A DNA stretch of 64,000 nucleotides from Dyella_B nitratireducens (GTDB lineage: Bacteria; Pseudomonadota; Gammaproteobacteria; Xanthomonadales; Rhodanobacteraceae): positions 5,634,327 through 5,698,326 of the forward strand of contig NZ_CP064032.1 of NCBI RefSeq assembly GCF_049532905.1, read 5' to 3'. Position numbers and translations under genes: made by a program. The notes under the pieces were generated by a model that had not been told where the DNA came from, did not search any database, and was given only the letters and a program-made list of their open reading frames with translations. Below are positions 1 through 8,781 of the stretch, piece after piece. How positions within the stretch are numbered: position 1 is the stretch's first letter; the number at the start of each line of letters is the position of its first letter.

Positions 1-373
1 TGAAGACGTGCAGGCATACGGCTGAATGCGCGTCGGCGGTGCCTTCCAGTACGGCGCCGACCAAGCGTGGTTCGAAGCGCTCCAGGAAACGCATCGCTTC
101 GATGGCGCTTTCACGCCGTTCTCTTAGTAGTTTGGGTTGGCTTTCTGACTGAAACAGGCGTTGATGTTCGCGTAAGGCCTGTTCGATTTCGTGGTTGCGG
201 GGAAGCGCCTGCTCATCCAGCACGCCGAGTCTTTCGGCGGCCTTGCGCTTGGCGCGGTGGAAGTCGCGGATGCCGTGTTCGCTCATCAGGCGCGCCGCCT
301 CCTGGGCGACGCGTAGCCGATTGCGCTGCACACGGTCTTGCGCGTGGATACGATGATGCTCACCTCGTGCCAT
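1..373 (-). CDS. Conserved hypothetical protein, 3' end outside window
   Basis: An open frame of 124 codons reads leftwards from an ATG at 373 and runs off the window edge without a stop. The product begins MARGEHHRIHAQDRVQRNRL and is rich in Arg, Glu and Ala, with predicted long helices (for example AQEAARLMSEHGIRDFHRAK). It resembles a conserved proteobacterial family that databases often label nucleotidyltransferase-like, but this is from memory and I see no catalytic motif in the part present. It is co-oriented with mrcA, whose stop lies about 50 bases upstream. That the frame stays open to the edge, and its codon use, support a real gene; the function is not claimed. Confidence 0.7.
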   Translation of the reverse strand, partial: MARGEHHRIHAQDRVQRNRLRVAQEAARLMSEHGIRDFHRAKRKAAERLGVLDEQALPRNHEIEQALREHQRLFQSESQPKLLRERRESAIEAMRFLERFEPRLVGAVLEGTADAHSAVCLHVF

Positions 374-424
374 GCTGCGACCCTCTTGTAGTGTGCGGGG
401 GCAGGGCAAGCCTACAGCAAAAAA

Positions 425-2959
425 TTAGAAGATGTCGTTAGTCTGCTGTTGATCCTGGTTTTGTTGCTGTTGCTGTGTGGCCAGGTTGTGCAGGCGATCG
501 ATGTCTTCCACCTTGAAGATTTCCTGCATGGCACCGGGGTCACCCTGGGCCGTTGGCAGGCCGCTTTCGCGGTTGATCAGCATGGTGGTGATGCCTGGCG
601 GCATGGTCAGGCTCTTCTCTGGTGCGCCCTTCAGCGCATCGCCCATGTAGTCGATCCAGATCGGCAGTGCCGCTTTCGCGCCGAATTCACCCTTGCCCAA
701 TGAGGCGAAATCGTCGAAGCCCACCCACACGGCGGTCGAGAGATCGCCGTTGAACCCCACGAACCAAGCGTCGCGATGGTCGTTGGTCGAACCGGTCTTG
801 CCGGCCAAATCGGCGCGGTTGAGCGCTTTCGCGGCATAGCCTGTACCTGTGGGAGACTGGATCACATCCTTCATCAGTGAAGTGACCAGGTAATCGTTGC
901 GAATGTCGATCACGTGCGGGGCCAGCACCGGTGGTGCAGCGCCGCTGTTGTGTACGTCAGCTGGCAGGGCCGTTTCACCGGCCATCGCCACGCTGGTCGC
1001 AGGAGCGGGCGCATTGGACGAGCTTGCCGATACACCATTGGTAAGCATGTTGGCTGGCGGTGGCGCGGGCGGACTGTTTTGCAGCAGCCGTGCCGAGCAA
1101 TCCGCGCAGGCACGGGCCGGGTTTGCGACATAGACCGGCTTGCCATCGCGATCGTCGATTTCGCTGATGAAATAAGGTGTGACCAGGTAGCCGCCGTTGG
1201 CGAATACGGCAAAGCCGCGTGCCATGCTCAACGGTGATACGGAAGCCGTGCCAAGCGCCATCGACAGATTGTTCGGCAGCGCATCGAGTGGGAAGCCGAA
1301 GCGAGTGACATAGTCACGCGTGTAGCGCACACCGATGGCATCGAGCAGTCGCACTGAAACCAGATTCTTCGACTCGATCAGCGCCTCGCGCAGGCGCATG
1401 GGGCCGGCAAACTTGTTGTCGTCGTTGCTCGGTGTCCATAGGCCGTTCGGCTGTGAGGGGTCGGGCAAGGCGATCGGCGAGTCGTTGATGATCGAGGCTG
1501 GTGTATAGCCGCGCTCAAACGCCGCCGAATAGATGAAGGGCTTGAAGCTCGAGCCGGGCTGGCGGGCAGCCATCACCGCGCGGTTGAACTTGCTGCGCTG
1601 GAAGTTAAAACCGCCGACCAGGGATTGGATCGCCCCGCTTTCCGGATCAAGCGAAACCAGGGCGGCTTGCGCCTTCGGAATCTGCGTCAGCTGCCAAACG
1701 CCCTTGTCGTCCTGGATCACGCGAATGATGTCGCCGGGCTTGAGAACGGTGTCGACCTTGGTGGGGGCCGCGCCAACCCGGTTTTCATTGATATAGGGCC
1801 GAGCCCAATCCATGGCCTTCAGATCCAGCTTGATCACCTGCTTGCTTGGCAGGAAGACCGAGGCTTCGGTGGCGGAGGATGCGGTGACCAAGCCCGGGAT
1901 GAGCCCTGCCACATCCGTATAGCTGGAGAGCAGGTTGCTGTCATCGCTGTCACTGGCGTTCGGCGGCAGCTCCTCATGGGCTTCCGGCCCACGCCAGCCG
2001 TGGCGATGATCGTAAATGCTCAGGCCATCGCGCACGGCTGCAACTGCCGCCTGTTGTCGGGTACTGACCAGTGTGGTCTTGACGACGTAACCCTCCGTCA
2101 GCGCGTCGTTGCCGAGGCGATCCAGTGCCTGCAGCCGGGCCATTTCGGCCAGGTAGGGGGCGTCGACCTGGATCGGTTGCTCGTGTGGAGCTGCATCATC
2201 AGGTGCGTTGATCGCCTGCTCGTATTGCGCCTGGTTGATGTAGCGGTGTTCCAGCATCTGGCCTAATACCCAATTGCGACGGGCGACCAGGCGCTGGGTA
2301 TTGGTGAGCGGATTGACCGCCGAAGGCAGCTGGAAGGTAGAAGCGATGGCGGCGCACTGGGGCACGGTGAGCTGGTCCAACCGTTTGCCGTAGTAGTACT
2401 CGGCCGCCGCTGCCACGCCGTAGGAGCGGTGGCCCAGGAACATCTTGTTGAGATATAGCTCCAGGATCTGGTCCTTGGTCAGCGTGCTCTCCATGCGCAA
2501 GGCGATGAACATCTCGATCAGCTTGCGGGAATACAGCTTTTCCGGACTCAGGAAGAAGTTGCGCGCCACCTGCTGGGTAATGGTGGAGCCGCCCTGGGTC
2601 TTGTTGCCGCCGGAGGCCAGCACGTGGAAGCCGGCACGCATCACGCCGCGCCAATCCACGCCAGGATGTGTATAGAAATCAGCATCTTCCGCTGACAGCA
2701 CCGCATGCTTGAGCATGTCCGGCACCTGGTCCATGGAAACCGGGATACGGCGCGTTTCACCAAATGTTGCGATCAGCTTGCCGTCCGCGGTTACCACGCG
2801 GAGCGGAACTTGCATGTGGTAGTCCTTGAGCACATCCACCGACGGAATGCGGGGAGAGACCAGCCAGTAGGCCACGCCAATGGCCGCAGCGATCATCAGG
2901 AGTCCGCTGAAGCCCAGGATCAGCAGCCAGCGCAGCAGGGCTTTAAAAAATCGCGTCAT
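425..2959 (-). CDS. mrcA: Penicillin-binding protein 1A (bifunctional transglycosylase/transpeptidase)
   Basis: Class A PBP of 844 residues that polymerises lipid II and cross-links peptidoglycan in the periplasm. An N-terminal membrane anchor spans about residues 10-34. The GT51 glycosyltransferase domain has the catalytic Glu91 in EDADFYTHPG and the GGSTITQQVARN motif near 123-134. The transpeptidase domain has SSFK (Ser470, Lys473), SKN (530-532) and KTG (720-722), so all three active-site motifs are intact. A Pro/Ala-rich insert at about 628-680 precedes the KTG motif. Length is normal for PBP1A. It is divergent from pilM, the usual arrangement in many gammaproteobacteria. The region just upstream of the start is occupied by a foldback element that may affect its leader. 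Confidence 0.96.
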   Translation of the reverse strand: MTRFFKALLRWLLILGFSGLLMIAAAIGVAYWLVSPRIPSVDVLKDYHMQVPLRVVTADGKLIATFGETRRIPVSMDQVPDMLKHAVLSAEDADFYTHPGVDWRGVMRAGFHVLASGGNKTQGGSTITQQVARNFFLSPEKLYSRKLIEMFIALRMESTLTKDQILELYLNKMFLGHRSYGVAAAAEYYYGKRLDQLTVPQCAAIASTFQLPSAVNPLTNTQRLVARRNWVLGQMLEHRYINQAQYEQAINAPDDAAPHEQPIQVDAPYLAEMARLQALDRLGNDALTEGYVVKTTLVSTRQQAAVAAVRDGLSIYDHRHGWRGPEAHEELPPNASDSDDSNLLSSYTDVAGLIPGLVTASSATEASVFLPSKQVIKLDLKAMDWARPYINENRVGAAPTKVDTVLKPGDIIRVIQDDKGVWQLTQIPKAQAALVSLDPESGAIQSLVGGFNFQRSKFNRAVMAARQPGSSFKPFIYSAAFERGYTPASIINDSPIALPDPSQPNGLWTPSNDDNKFAGPMRLREALIESKNLVSVRLLDAIGVRYTRDYVTRFGFPLDALPNNLSMALGTASVSPLSMARGFAVFANGGYLVTPYFISEIDDRDGKPVYVANPARACADCSARLLQNSPPAPPPANMLTNGVSASSSNAPAPATSVAMAGETALPADVHNSGAAPPVLAPHVIDIRNDYLVTSLMKDVIQSPTGTGYAAKALNRADLAGKTGSTNDHRDAWFVGFNGDLSTAVWVGFDDFASLGKGEFGAKAALPIWIDYMGDALKGAPEKSLTMPPGITTMLINRESGLPTAQGDPGAMQEIFKVEDIDRLHNLATQQQQQNQDQQQTNDIF

Positions 2960-2970
2960 GTGGTTTGGGG

Positions 2971-3231
2971 TGCTCTGATTCGTTCTGCGTAGGTGTCACC
3001 GGCCCTGTCTGTTCGCAGGGCACAGGACCATCGGCGAAGGCAGACTGGCCGTCTGTCGAGACGGTGGGCCGAAGGCATGCGGACAGACAGGGCCGGCCCG
3101 AAGGGTGATGTCCAGAAGGCCCGCAGGCTGCGCCGCGCGGCTTGAAAAGGCAACCAGCCTTCCCTGCGCCGTGCGACACACCCTGCGGGCCTTCTGAACA
3201 TCATGCCACCTACGCAGAACGAATCAGAGCA
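2971..3231. repeat. Compound three-stem palindromic element between mrcA and pilM
   Basis: Outer arms of 25 bp (2971-2995 and 3207-3231) are perfect inverted repeats. Inside lie two further hairpins: 2999-3012 with 3083-3096 (14 bp, perfect) and 3106-3127 with 3182-3203 (21 of 22 bp). Folded, this is a closing stem around two hairpins, each with smaller internal stems. The left arm ends 12 bases from the mrcA start codon. The rest of the mrcA-pilM gap (3232-3476) shows only the likely pilM promoter region, with no coding potential I trust. It could be a MITE-like repeat or a structured leader; the family is not recognised. Confidence 0.75.
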
Positions 3232-3476
3232 TCCCATAGCGAGACCTGAGTCAAAACAGACCAAAGTATAGATGTAGCAGTATGGGGGTCATCAGCAGCG
3301 GGTTAGCAAAACCTTAATCTCGATATTGGCGGATTGGTCCAAATGTGCAGGACATCACGCCAAAAGTCTCGAAGAAGATCGTGTAGGCCGTTGCTATTGC
3401 GTTAATTTTTGGATTTAATGGCCCGGCAATCCTGCCAGTATCTGGCGGAAGCGCCAGGGGTCAAGGGGGAATCGTC

Positions 3477-4535
3477 GTGGGGCTCTTTACACCCAAGAAG
3501 CCGCCGTTGGTCGGCGTCGACATTAGCTCGACCGCCGTCAAGCTGCTGCAGCTTAGCCAGGCAGGAGGTCGTTATCGCGTGGAGCACTACGCGATCGAGC
3601 CGCTGCCCCCGAATGCGGTGGTCGAAAAGAACATCGTCGAGGTCGAGGCGGTGGGCGAAGCGGTGCGCCGCGCACTGTCGCGTTCCGGCGCCAAGATCAA
3701 GCACGCCGCTGCCGCGGTGGCCGGCTCCGCCGTGATCACCCGCATCGTGCCGATGCCGGCCGAGCTGTCGGAGGAGGATCTGGAAGGCCAGATCCAGGTC
3801 GAGGCGAACCAGTACATCCCGTACCCGATCGAGGAAGTGAGCCTCGATTTCGAGGTGCTAGGACCGGTGCGCGACAACCCTGAAATGAACAACATACTCC
3901 TGGCTGCCTCGCGCACGGAGAATGTGGACATGCGCGTGGCCGCGCTGGACCTGGGTGGCCTCGCTGCACAGGTGATCGACGTCGAGGCCTTCGCCATGGA
4001 AAACGCCTTCACGCTGATCGCCGACCAGCTCAACGTCGGACGTGATGCGCTGGTCGCGGTGATCGACATCGGCGCCACCATGACCACCCTGTCCGTCCTG
4101 AAGAACCAGCGCACGATCTATTCGCGCGAGCAGGTCTTTGGCGGCAAGCAGCTCACCGACGAAATCATGCGCCGCTACGGCCTTTCCTATGAGGAAGCCG
4201 GCCGTGCCAAGCGAAAGGGCGGCCTGCCGGAATCCTACGAGACCGAGGCGCTGCAACCGTTCAAGGAATCGCTCGTCCAGCAGATCAGCCGTCTGCTGCA
4301 GTTCTTCTATGCAGGCAGCGAATTCAGCAAAGTTGATCAGGTGGTGCTAGCCGGCGGTTGCGCGTCGATCGAAGGCATCAGCGCGATGCTTGAGGAGCAG
4401 CTTGGCCTGCCGTGTGTGGTCGCCAATCCGCTGGCGCGGATGTCGCTCTCCAGCCGGGTGCAAGCGCAGTCGCTGACCCAGGACGCACCAGCACTGATGA
4501 TCGCGGTCGGACTCGCCATGAGGAGTTTCGACTGA
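3477..4535 (+). CDS. pilM: Type IV pilus inner-membrane assembly protein PilM
   Basis: Actin-like cytoplasmic protein of 352 residues that binds the N-terminal tail of PilN and links the pilus alignment complex to the cytoplasmic motor. An actin/FtsA-type fold is shown by phosphate-binding segments VGVDISSTAVKLLQL near the N terminus and AVIDIGATMTTLSVL near 195, and by the adenosine-type motif VLAGGCASIEGI near 300. The start is GTG at 3477, preceded by AAGGGGGA at about 7 bases spacing. It is first in the pilMNOPQ operon and its stop overlaps pilN by one base. Length is typical. Confidence 0.95.
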   Translation: MGLFTPKKPPLVGVDISSTAVKLLQLSQAGGRYRVEHYAIEPLPPNAVVEKNIVEVEAVGEAVRRALSRSGAKIKHAAAAVAGSAVITRIVPMPAELSEEDLEGQIQVEANQYIPYPIEEVSLDFEVLGPVRDNPEMNNILLAASRTENVDMRVAALDLGGLAAQVIDVEAFAMENAFTLIADQLNVGRDALVAVIDIGATMTTLSVLKNQRTIYSREQVFGGKQLTDEIMRRYGLSYEEAGRAKRKGGLPESYETEALQPFKESLVQQISRLLQFFYAGSEFSKVDQVVLAGGCASIEGISAMLEEQLGLPCVVANPLARMSLSSRVQAQSLTQDAPALMIAVGLAMRSFD

Positions 4536-5239
4536 TGGCACACATCAACCTACTTCCGTGGCGCGCCGAGCGCCGCAAGATCCGGCAGCGCGAGTTCTTC
4601 ATGCAGCTGGGCGCAGCGGGCCTGGTAGCCATCGGCGTGTTGTTCCTGTGGTGGTTCTGGATGGACATGCGCATCGACAACCAGAACGATCGCAATGCCT
4701 ACATGCAGGACCAGATCAAGCAGGTCGATGCACGGCTGGAAAAGATCAAGGATCTGGAAAAAGTTCGTGCGCAGCTGCTTGCACGCAAGCAGATCATTGA
4801 ACAATTGCAGGCCAATCGTTCGCAGATGGTGCACTTGTTTGACGAGATGGTGAAAACCATTCCAAGCAACGTGCGTCTGACCTCGATCAAGCAGGCTGGC
4901 GATCAGATGGTGCTGGGCGGCGTGGCGCAATCCAACGCCAGCGTGGCCGAGTACATGCGCAACATCGAAACGTCGCCGTGGATGGGCCAGGCCGACCTCA
5001 GCAAGACCGAGAACAGCCACGATGCCACGCGGATGCCGTACAGCTTTGGTCTGACGGTGGCGCTCTCCAAGCCCAAGGATGATAGCGCTGGGCAGGGCGG
5101 TGTCCCGGCTTCGTCGAGCACGAGCGCTGGCGCTTCAACCACACCGGTCGGCAAGCCTCCCGTTACGACACCCCCTGCAACTGCGTCCTTGCCGGCCAAG
5201 CCGCCGGGCATGACGCCAGCCAAGGGAGGGGCCAAATAA
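4535..5239 (+). CDS. pilN: Type IV pilus assembly protein PilN
   Basis: Bitopic inner-membrane protein of 234 residues. The N terminus MAHINLLPWRAERRK carries the conserved INLLPWR motif that docks into PilM. A transmembrane segment at about 25-43 is followed by a coiled coil (about 45-95) and a ferredoxin-like periplasmic domain. The tail (about 190-234) is rich in Pro, Ser, Thr and Gly and looks disordered. I chose the ATG at 4535 because it gives the INLLPWR start and overlaps the pilM stop (TGATG); an upstream in-frame extension has no such support. It pairs with PilO to form the periplasmic alignment subcomplex. Confidence 0.95.
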   Translation: MAHINLLPWRAERRKIRQREFFMQLGAAGLVAIGVLFLWWFWMDMRIDNQNDRNAYMQDQIKQVDARLEKIKDLEKVRAQLLARKQIIEQLQANRSQMVHLFDEMVKTIPSNVRLTSIKQAGDQMVLGGVAQSNASVAEYMRNIETSPWMGQADLSKTENSHDATRMPYSFGLTVALSKPKDDSAGQGGVPASSSTSAGASTTPVGKPPVTTPPATASLPAKPPGMTPAKGGAK

Positions 5240-5901
5240 TGAAACTCTTCGATGATCTGCGCAGTCTCGACTACAACAACGTCGGTGGCTGGCCGAAATC
5301 GGTCAAGACGTTTTTCACCGTGTTGTTGTTCTTGGTGATCATGCTTGCCGGCTGGTACTTCGTTGTCAACGATCAGCAGGACACGCTGCAGAACCTTGTC
5401 GGCAAGGAAGAGAAACTCAAACAGGAGTTCTCCGAGAAACAGGCCAAGTCGGTCAATCTCGAAGCCTTGCAGCAGCAGTTGGATGAAATGAAGGACATGC
5501 TGCGCCAGCTGTTGCGTCAGCTGCCCAGCAAGACCGAAATGCCCGAGCTGCTGGTGGATGTGTCACAGACGGCCCTGTCGGCCGGCCTGCAGCAGGAACT
5601 GTTCCAGCCGGGTACGGAAATTCCGAAAGACTTCTACGCGGAAAAGCCGATCCAGCTGAAGATGATCGGTACGTATCATCAGTTCGGCGCTTTCATCAGC
5701 GGTGTGGCTTCGCTGCCGCGCGTGGTGATCCTTACCATGCACGATGTCTCGCTTACGCCCCTCAATCCGCCGGCCAAAGGTGCGGAGCCAGCCTCCAACC
5801 AGTTGCTGGTCTTGCAAGGTACGGTAAAAACCTATCGTTACCTCGAAGACTCCGAAACGAATGAGGGGAGCAAAGCGAAGAAGGTCGGGGGGCAGAAATG
5901 A
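5239..5901 (+). CDS. pilO: Type IV pilus assembly protein PilO
   Basis: Inner-membrane protein of 220 residues that heterodimerises with PilN and contacts PilP. A cytoplasmic stub is followed by a transmembrane segment at about 23-43, a coiled coil at about 50-95 and a PilO-type periplasmic domain. The start codon overlaps the pilN stop by one base (TAATG), so the two are probably translationally coupled. Length and order are typical of the operon. Confidence 0.95.
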   Translation: MKLFDDLRSLDYNNVGGWPKSVKTFFTVLLFLVIMLAGWYFVVNDQQDTLQNLVGKEEKLKQEFSEKQAKSVNLEALQQQLDEMKDMLRQLLRQLPSKTEMPELLVDVSQTALSAGLQQELFQPGTEIPKDFYAEKPIQLKMIGTYHQFGAFISGVASLPRVVILTMHDVSLTPLNPPAKGAEPASNQLLVLQGTVKTYRYLEDSETNEGSKAKKVGGQK

Positions 5902-6431
5902 GAGTCATGACTGCCATGAAGCCAGCTCACCTGGTGAAGCTGTCGCTGATGATCGCCACCGCGCTCACGCTGACGGGTTGTACGCGCGGCATGTCCGACT
6001 TGCGTGAATGGGTTGCGCAGGAGAAAGCCAAACGTGGTGCGCCGATTCCTGCGCTGCCGGTGATCAAGACCTTCGAAACCTTCACCTACAACGACCAGGA
6101 CAAGCGCGACCCGTTCAGCCCCAGCCAGGACGAATTGAATCAGGGCAACGGTCCGCGTCCGGATGAAGGTCGTCCGCGACAACCGCTGGAAGCCTACTCG
6201 CTGGATAGCCTGAGGATGGTTGGCACGATCGGTGCTGGTTCCACCATGGAAGCTCTTATCAAAGACCCCGGCGGAGTGATCCACCGCGTGCACAGCAACG
6301 AATACATGGGCCAGAACTACGGGCGCGTCACCGCTATCACCGGTGACCACGTCGACCTGGTCGAATTGGTTTCCAACGGCAATGGCGGCTGGATGGAACG
6401 TCCGGCCAGCATCGCGCTTGAGGCGAAATAG
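5898..6431 (+). CDS. pilP: Type IV pilus lipoprotein PilP
   Basis: Lipoprotein of 177 residues that bridges PilN/PilO to the secretin PilQ. The signal peptide ends in the lipobox LTGC with Cys28. A flexible region (about 40-85) containing the conserved RDPFSP segment is followed by the small beta-sandwich PilP domain that binds the N0 domain of PilQ. The ATG overlaps the pilO stop by four bases (ATGA). Confidence 0.95.
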   Translation: MRVMTAMKPAHLVKLSLMIATALTLTGCTRGMSDLREWVAQEKAKRGAPIPALPVIKTFETFTYNDQDKRDPFSPSQDELNQGNGPRPDEGRPRQPLEAYSLDSLRMVGTIGAGSTMEALIKDPGGVIHRVHSNEYMGQNYGRVTAITGDHVDLVELVSNGNGGWMERPASIALEAK

Positions 6432-6450
6432 GAATACAGGGGCTGATGCA

Positions 6451-8652
6451 ATGACTAATCTCAATCAACCAGTCCGGAGTCGCGCCATGCACCTGGCCAG
6501 CCGTTGCCTGATGACCATCGTGGCGCTGGGTGCTGCCGTCTGGGCGACCGCCGCCACGGCTAGCACGCTGCAGAACATCACCTACAAGACCCTGTCGGGC
6601 GGACGCATCGAGCTGCGTATGAGCTTCGACAGCAATCAGGTGCCGCAGCCCAATATCTTCACGACCGAAACGCCACCGCGCATCGCGATCGATTTTCCGG
6701 ACACCACGAATGATGCGGCTCGCCATCAGGACATCGGCGTAGGCACCACGACGGGTGTATCGGCGATAGCTGCTGGCGGCCGCACCCGTGTCGTGGTCGA
6801 GCTGATGCAAGCATCGACTTACAAGTCGCGTGTGGAAGGCAATAGCCTGGTCCTGGTGGTTAACAACGGTACGCAATCACAGCCGGTGACGACGGCAGCG
6901 ACCATCGATCCATCGAAGGCACTGCCATCAGCGCTTAACGGCCCGGCGGTCAGCAACATCGACTTCCAGCGTGGCCCCAACGGCTCCGGTCGCGTGCTGA
7001 TCAACTTCAGCGGTGCCGGCGCCAATGCGAACATGCATCGCGAAAATGGCGACATCTCCGTGGATGTCACCAACGCACAACTCCCGGCCAGCCAAGCGCA
7101 GCGCTTGAATGTGCTCGACTTCGCCACGCCGGTGCAGTCGGTTTCACCGAAGTCCACGCCGAACGGCGCACGGGTCGATATCGCCTACAGCGGCGATGTG
7201 GACGTGTCTTCCTACCAGACCGGCAATCAGTACGTGGTCGAGGTGACGCCGAAGAAGCAGGACTCGAAGAACACCAATCCTGCTTCCATGGCGCAACCGG
7301 TCTACACGGGAAGTCGAGTGACTTTCAACTTCCAGGACATTCCGGTGCGTTCGGCCTTGCAGCTGTTGGCTGATGTGTCGGGCCTGAACTTGGTGGCTTC
7401 CGACACAGTGGGTGGCAGCGTTACGCTGCGTTTGGTGAACGTGCCATGGGACCAGGCGCTGGATGTGATCCTGCGCGCCAAGGATCTGGATAAGCGTCGC
7501 GACGGCAACGTGATCTGGATTGCTCCGCAGAAGGAGTTGGCCGATTACGAACAAAGTCTGGCCGACGCGCGCTTCAAGGCGCAGGACACCGCACCGCTGG
7601 TCACCACGTATATTCCGATCAGCTATGGCAAGGCGCAGGATATTGCTAAGTTGCTGACGACGGGTGCTCAACAGAGCACGGGTGGTGGTGGCGGTGGAAC
7701 AAGTGGTGCCAGCGAGCATCGCGGCTTCCTCTCGCCGCGCGGCAGCGTTACCTTCGACCAGCGCACCAACACGTTGCTGCTCAACGACACGGCCGAAAAG
7801 ACCGCTGAGATACGTGCGATCGTTGCTGAATTGGATCGTCCTGTGCAGCAGGTGCTGATCGAATCGCGCATTGTGATCGCGACCGATGATTTCGAGCGTG
7901 ATTTGGGTGTTCAATGGGGCATCAATGCTACGCACATCAATCCGAGCGGCCAGCAGCTGTCGTTGGGCAGCGGCCTTCTGCCCGCCTCGTCGAGTGGCAC
8001 CACCACGACCACTTACAACGGTCTGCAGAACTACCAGCAGGTCAACCTGCCTGCCACGCCGACCACGGGTACTGCCTCGACCATTGCTGCCGCGATCCTT
8101 GGCAAGAATTACGCGTTGGACCTGGAACTGTCCGCGTCACAGGCGGAAGGGCGCAGCCAGCTGGTATCCAGCCCACGCGTGATCACCGCCAATCAACAGG
8201 AAGCGGACATCCGGCAAGGTCAGGAAATCGGCTACGTCACCTACCAGAACAGCGTGGGCGGCGGCGGTGCCAGCGGTACAGCGACGGTGGCCTTCAAGGA
8301 TGCCGTGCTGGAACTCAAGGTCACACCAACCATTACTGCCGACAATCGCGTTTATCTGGCGATCAACGTGAACAAGGACTCGCTGCACAACTACATCACC
8401 GTGCCGGGCAGCGGCCAGGTGCCGGTGATCGATACGCGCTCGCTCAACACCTCGGTGCTGGTGGATAACGGCCAGACGGTGGTGCTGGGTGGCATCTATG
8501 AAATCAGCAAGACCGACAACATCAACAAGGTGCCGTGGCTGGGCGACATCCCCGGTGTCGGCTTCCTGTTCCGCAGCACCCAGCGCGTCAACGACAAGGA
8601 CGAACTGCTGATCTTCGTGACGCCGCGCATCCTCAGCGACAGCCTGCAATAA
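6451..8652 (+). CDS. pilQ: Type IV pilus secretin PilQ
   Basis: Outer-membrane secretin of 733 residues through which the pilus exits. After a signal peptide (about 1-37, ending near ATAAS) come two AMIN domains (about 40-135 and 165-270) that bind peptidoglycan, then the STN/N0 domain with FNFQDIPVRSALQLL and VPWDQALDVIL, an N1/KH-type domain, and the secretin barrel ending in VPWLGDIPGVGFLFR. A Gly-rich linker lies near residues 405-420. The start at 6451 lies 19 bases after the pilP stop with CAGGGG upstream; the ATG at 6487 is an alternative that would also give a signal peptide. It is last in the operon and is followed by a strong terminator. Confidence 0.95.
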   Translation: MTNLNQPVRSRAMHLASRCLMTIVALGAAVWATAATASTLQNITYKTLSGGRIELRMSFDSNQVPQPNIFTTETPPRIAIDFPDTTNDAARHQDIGVGTTTGVSAIAAGGRTRVVVELMQASTYKSRVEGNSLVLVVNNGTQSQPVTTAATIDPSKALPSALNGPAVSNIDFQRGPNGSGRVLINFSGAGANANMHRENGDISVDVTNAQLPASQAQRLNVLDFATPVQSVSPKSTPNGARVDIAYSGDVDVSSYQTGNQYVVEVTPKKQDSKNTNPASMAQPVYTGSRVTFNFQDIPVRSALQLLADVSGLNLVASDTVGGSVTLRLVNVPWDQALDVILRAKDLDKRRDGNVIWIAPQKELADYEQSLADARFKAQDTAPLVTTYIPISYGKAQDIAKLLTTGAQQSTGGGGGGTSGASEHRGFLSPRGSVTFDQRTNTLLLNDTAEKTAEIRAIVAELDRPVQQVLIESRIVIATDDFERDLGVQWGINATHINPSGQQLSLGSGLLPASSSGTTTTTYNGLQNYQQVNLPATPTTGTASTIAAAILGKNYALDLELSASQAEGRSQLVSSPRVITANQQEADIRQGQEIGYVTYQNSVGGGGASGTATVAFKDAVLELKVTPTITADNRVYLAINVNKDSLHNYITVPGSGQVPVIDTRSLNTSVLVDNGQTVVLGGIYEISKTDNINKVPWLGDIPGVGFLFRSTQRVNDKDELLIFVTPRILSDSLQ

Positions 8653-8674
8653 GCGCGGACTTGTATGACAAACC

Positions 8675-8704
8675 AAAGGGGCGGCCAGTGTGCCGCCCCT
8701 TTTG
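8675..8704 (+). terminator. Rho-independent terminator after pilQ
   Basis: An 11-bp GC-rich stem (AAAGGGGCGGC / GCCGCCCCTTT) with the loop CAGTGT is followed by TTGCTTTG. It sits 23 bases after the pilQ stop and separates the pilus operon from the MoxR operon. Confidence 0.85.
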
Positions 8705-8781
8705 CTTTGTGGCGGACAAGCGGCCAAACTTTCCTACAGCCTTGTGGTCTCAGCCCTCACCAAGAAGTACAGGATTTTCGG

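Noticed and set aside
2943..3264. Overlapping minus-strand reading frames upstream of mrcA (up to 102 residues)
   Set aside because: They lie wholly within the palindromic element, are rich in Arg, Cys and Pro, and exist only because the repeat is GC-rich. Such frames are common artefacts of palindromic repeats.
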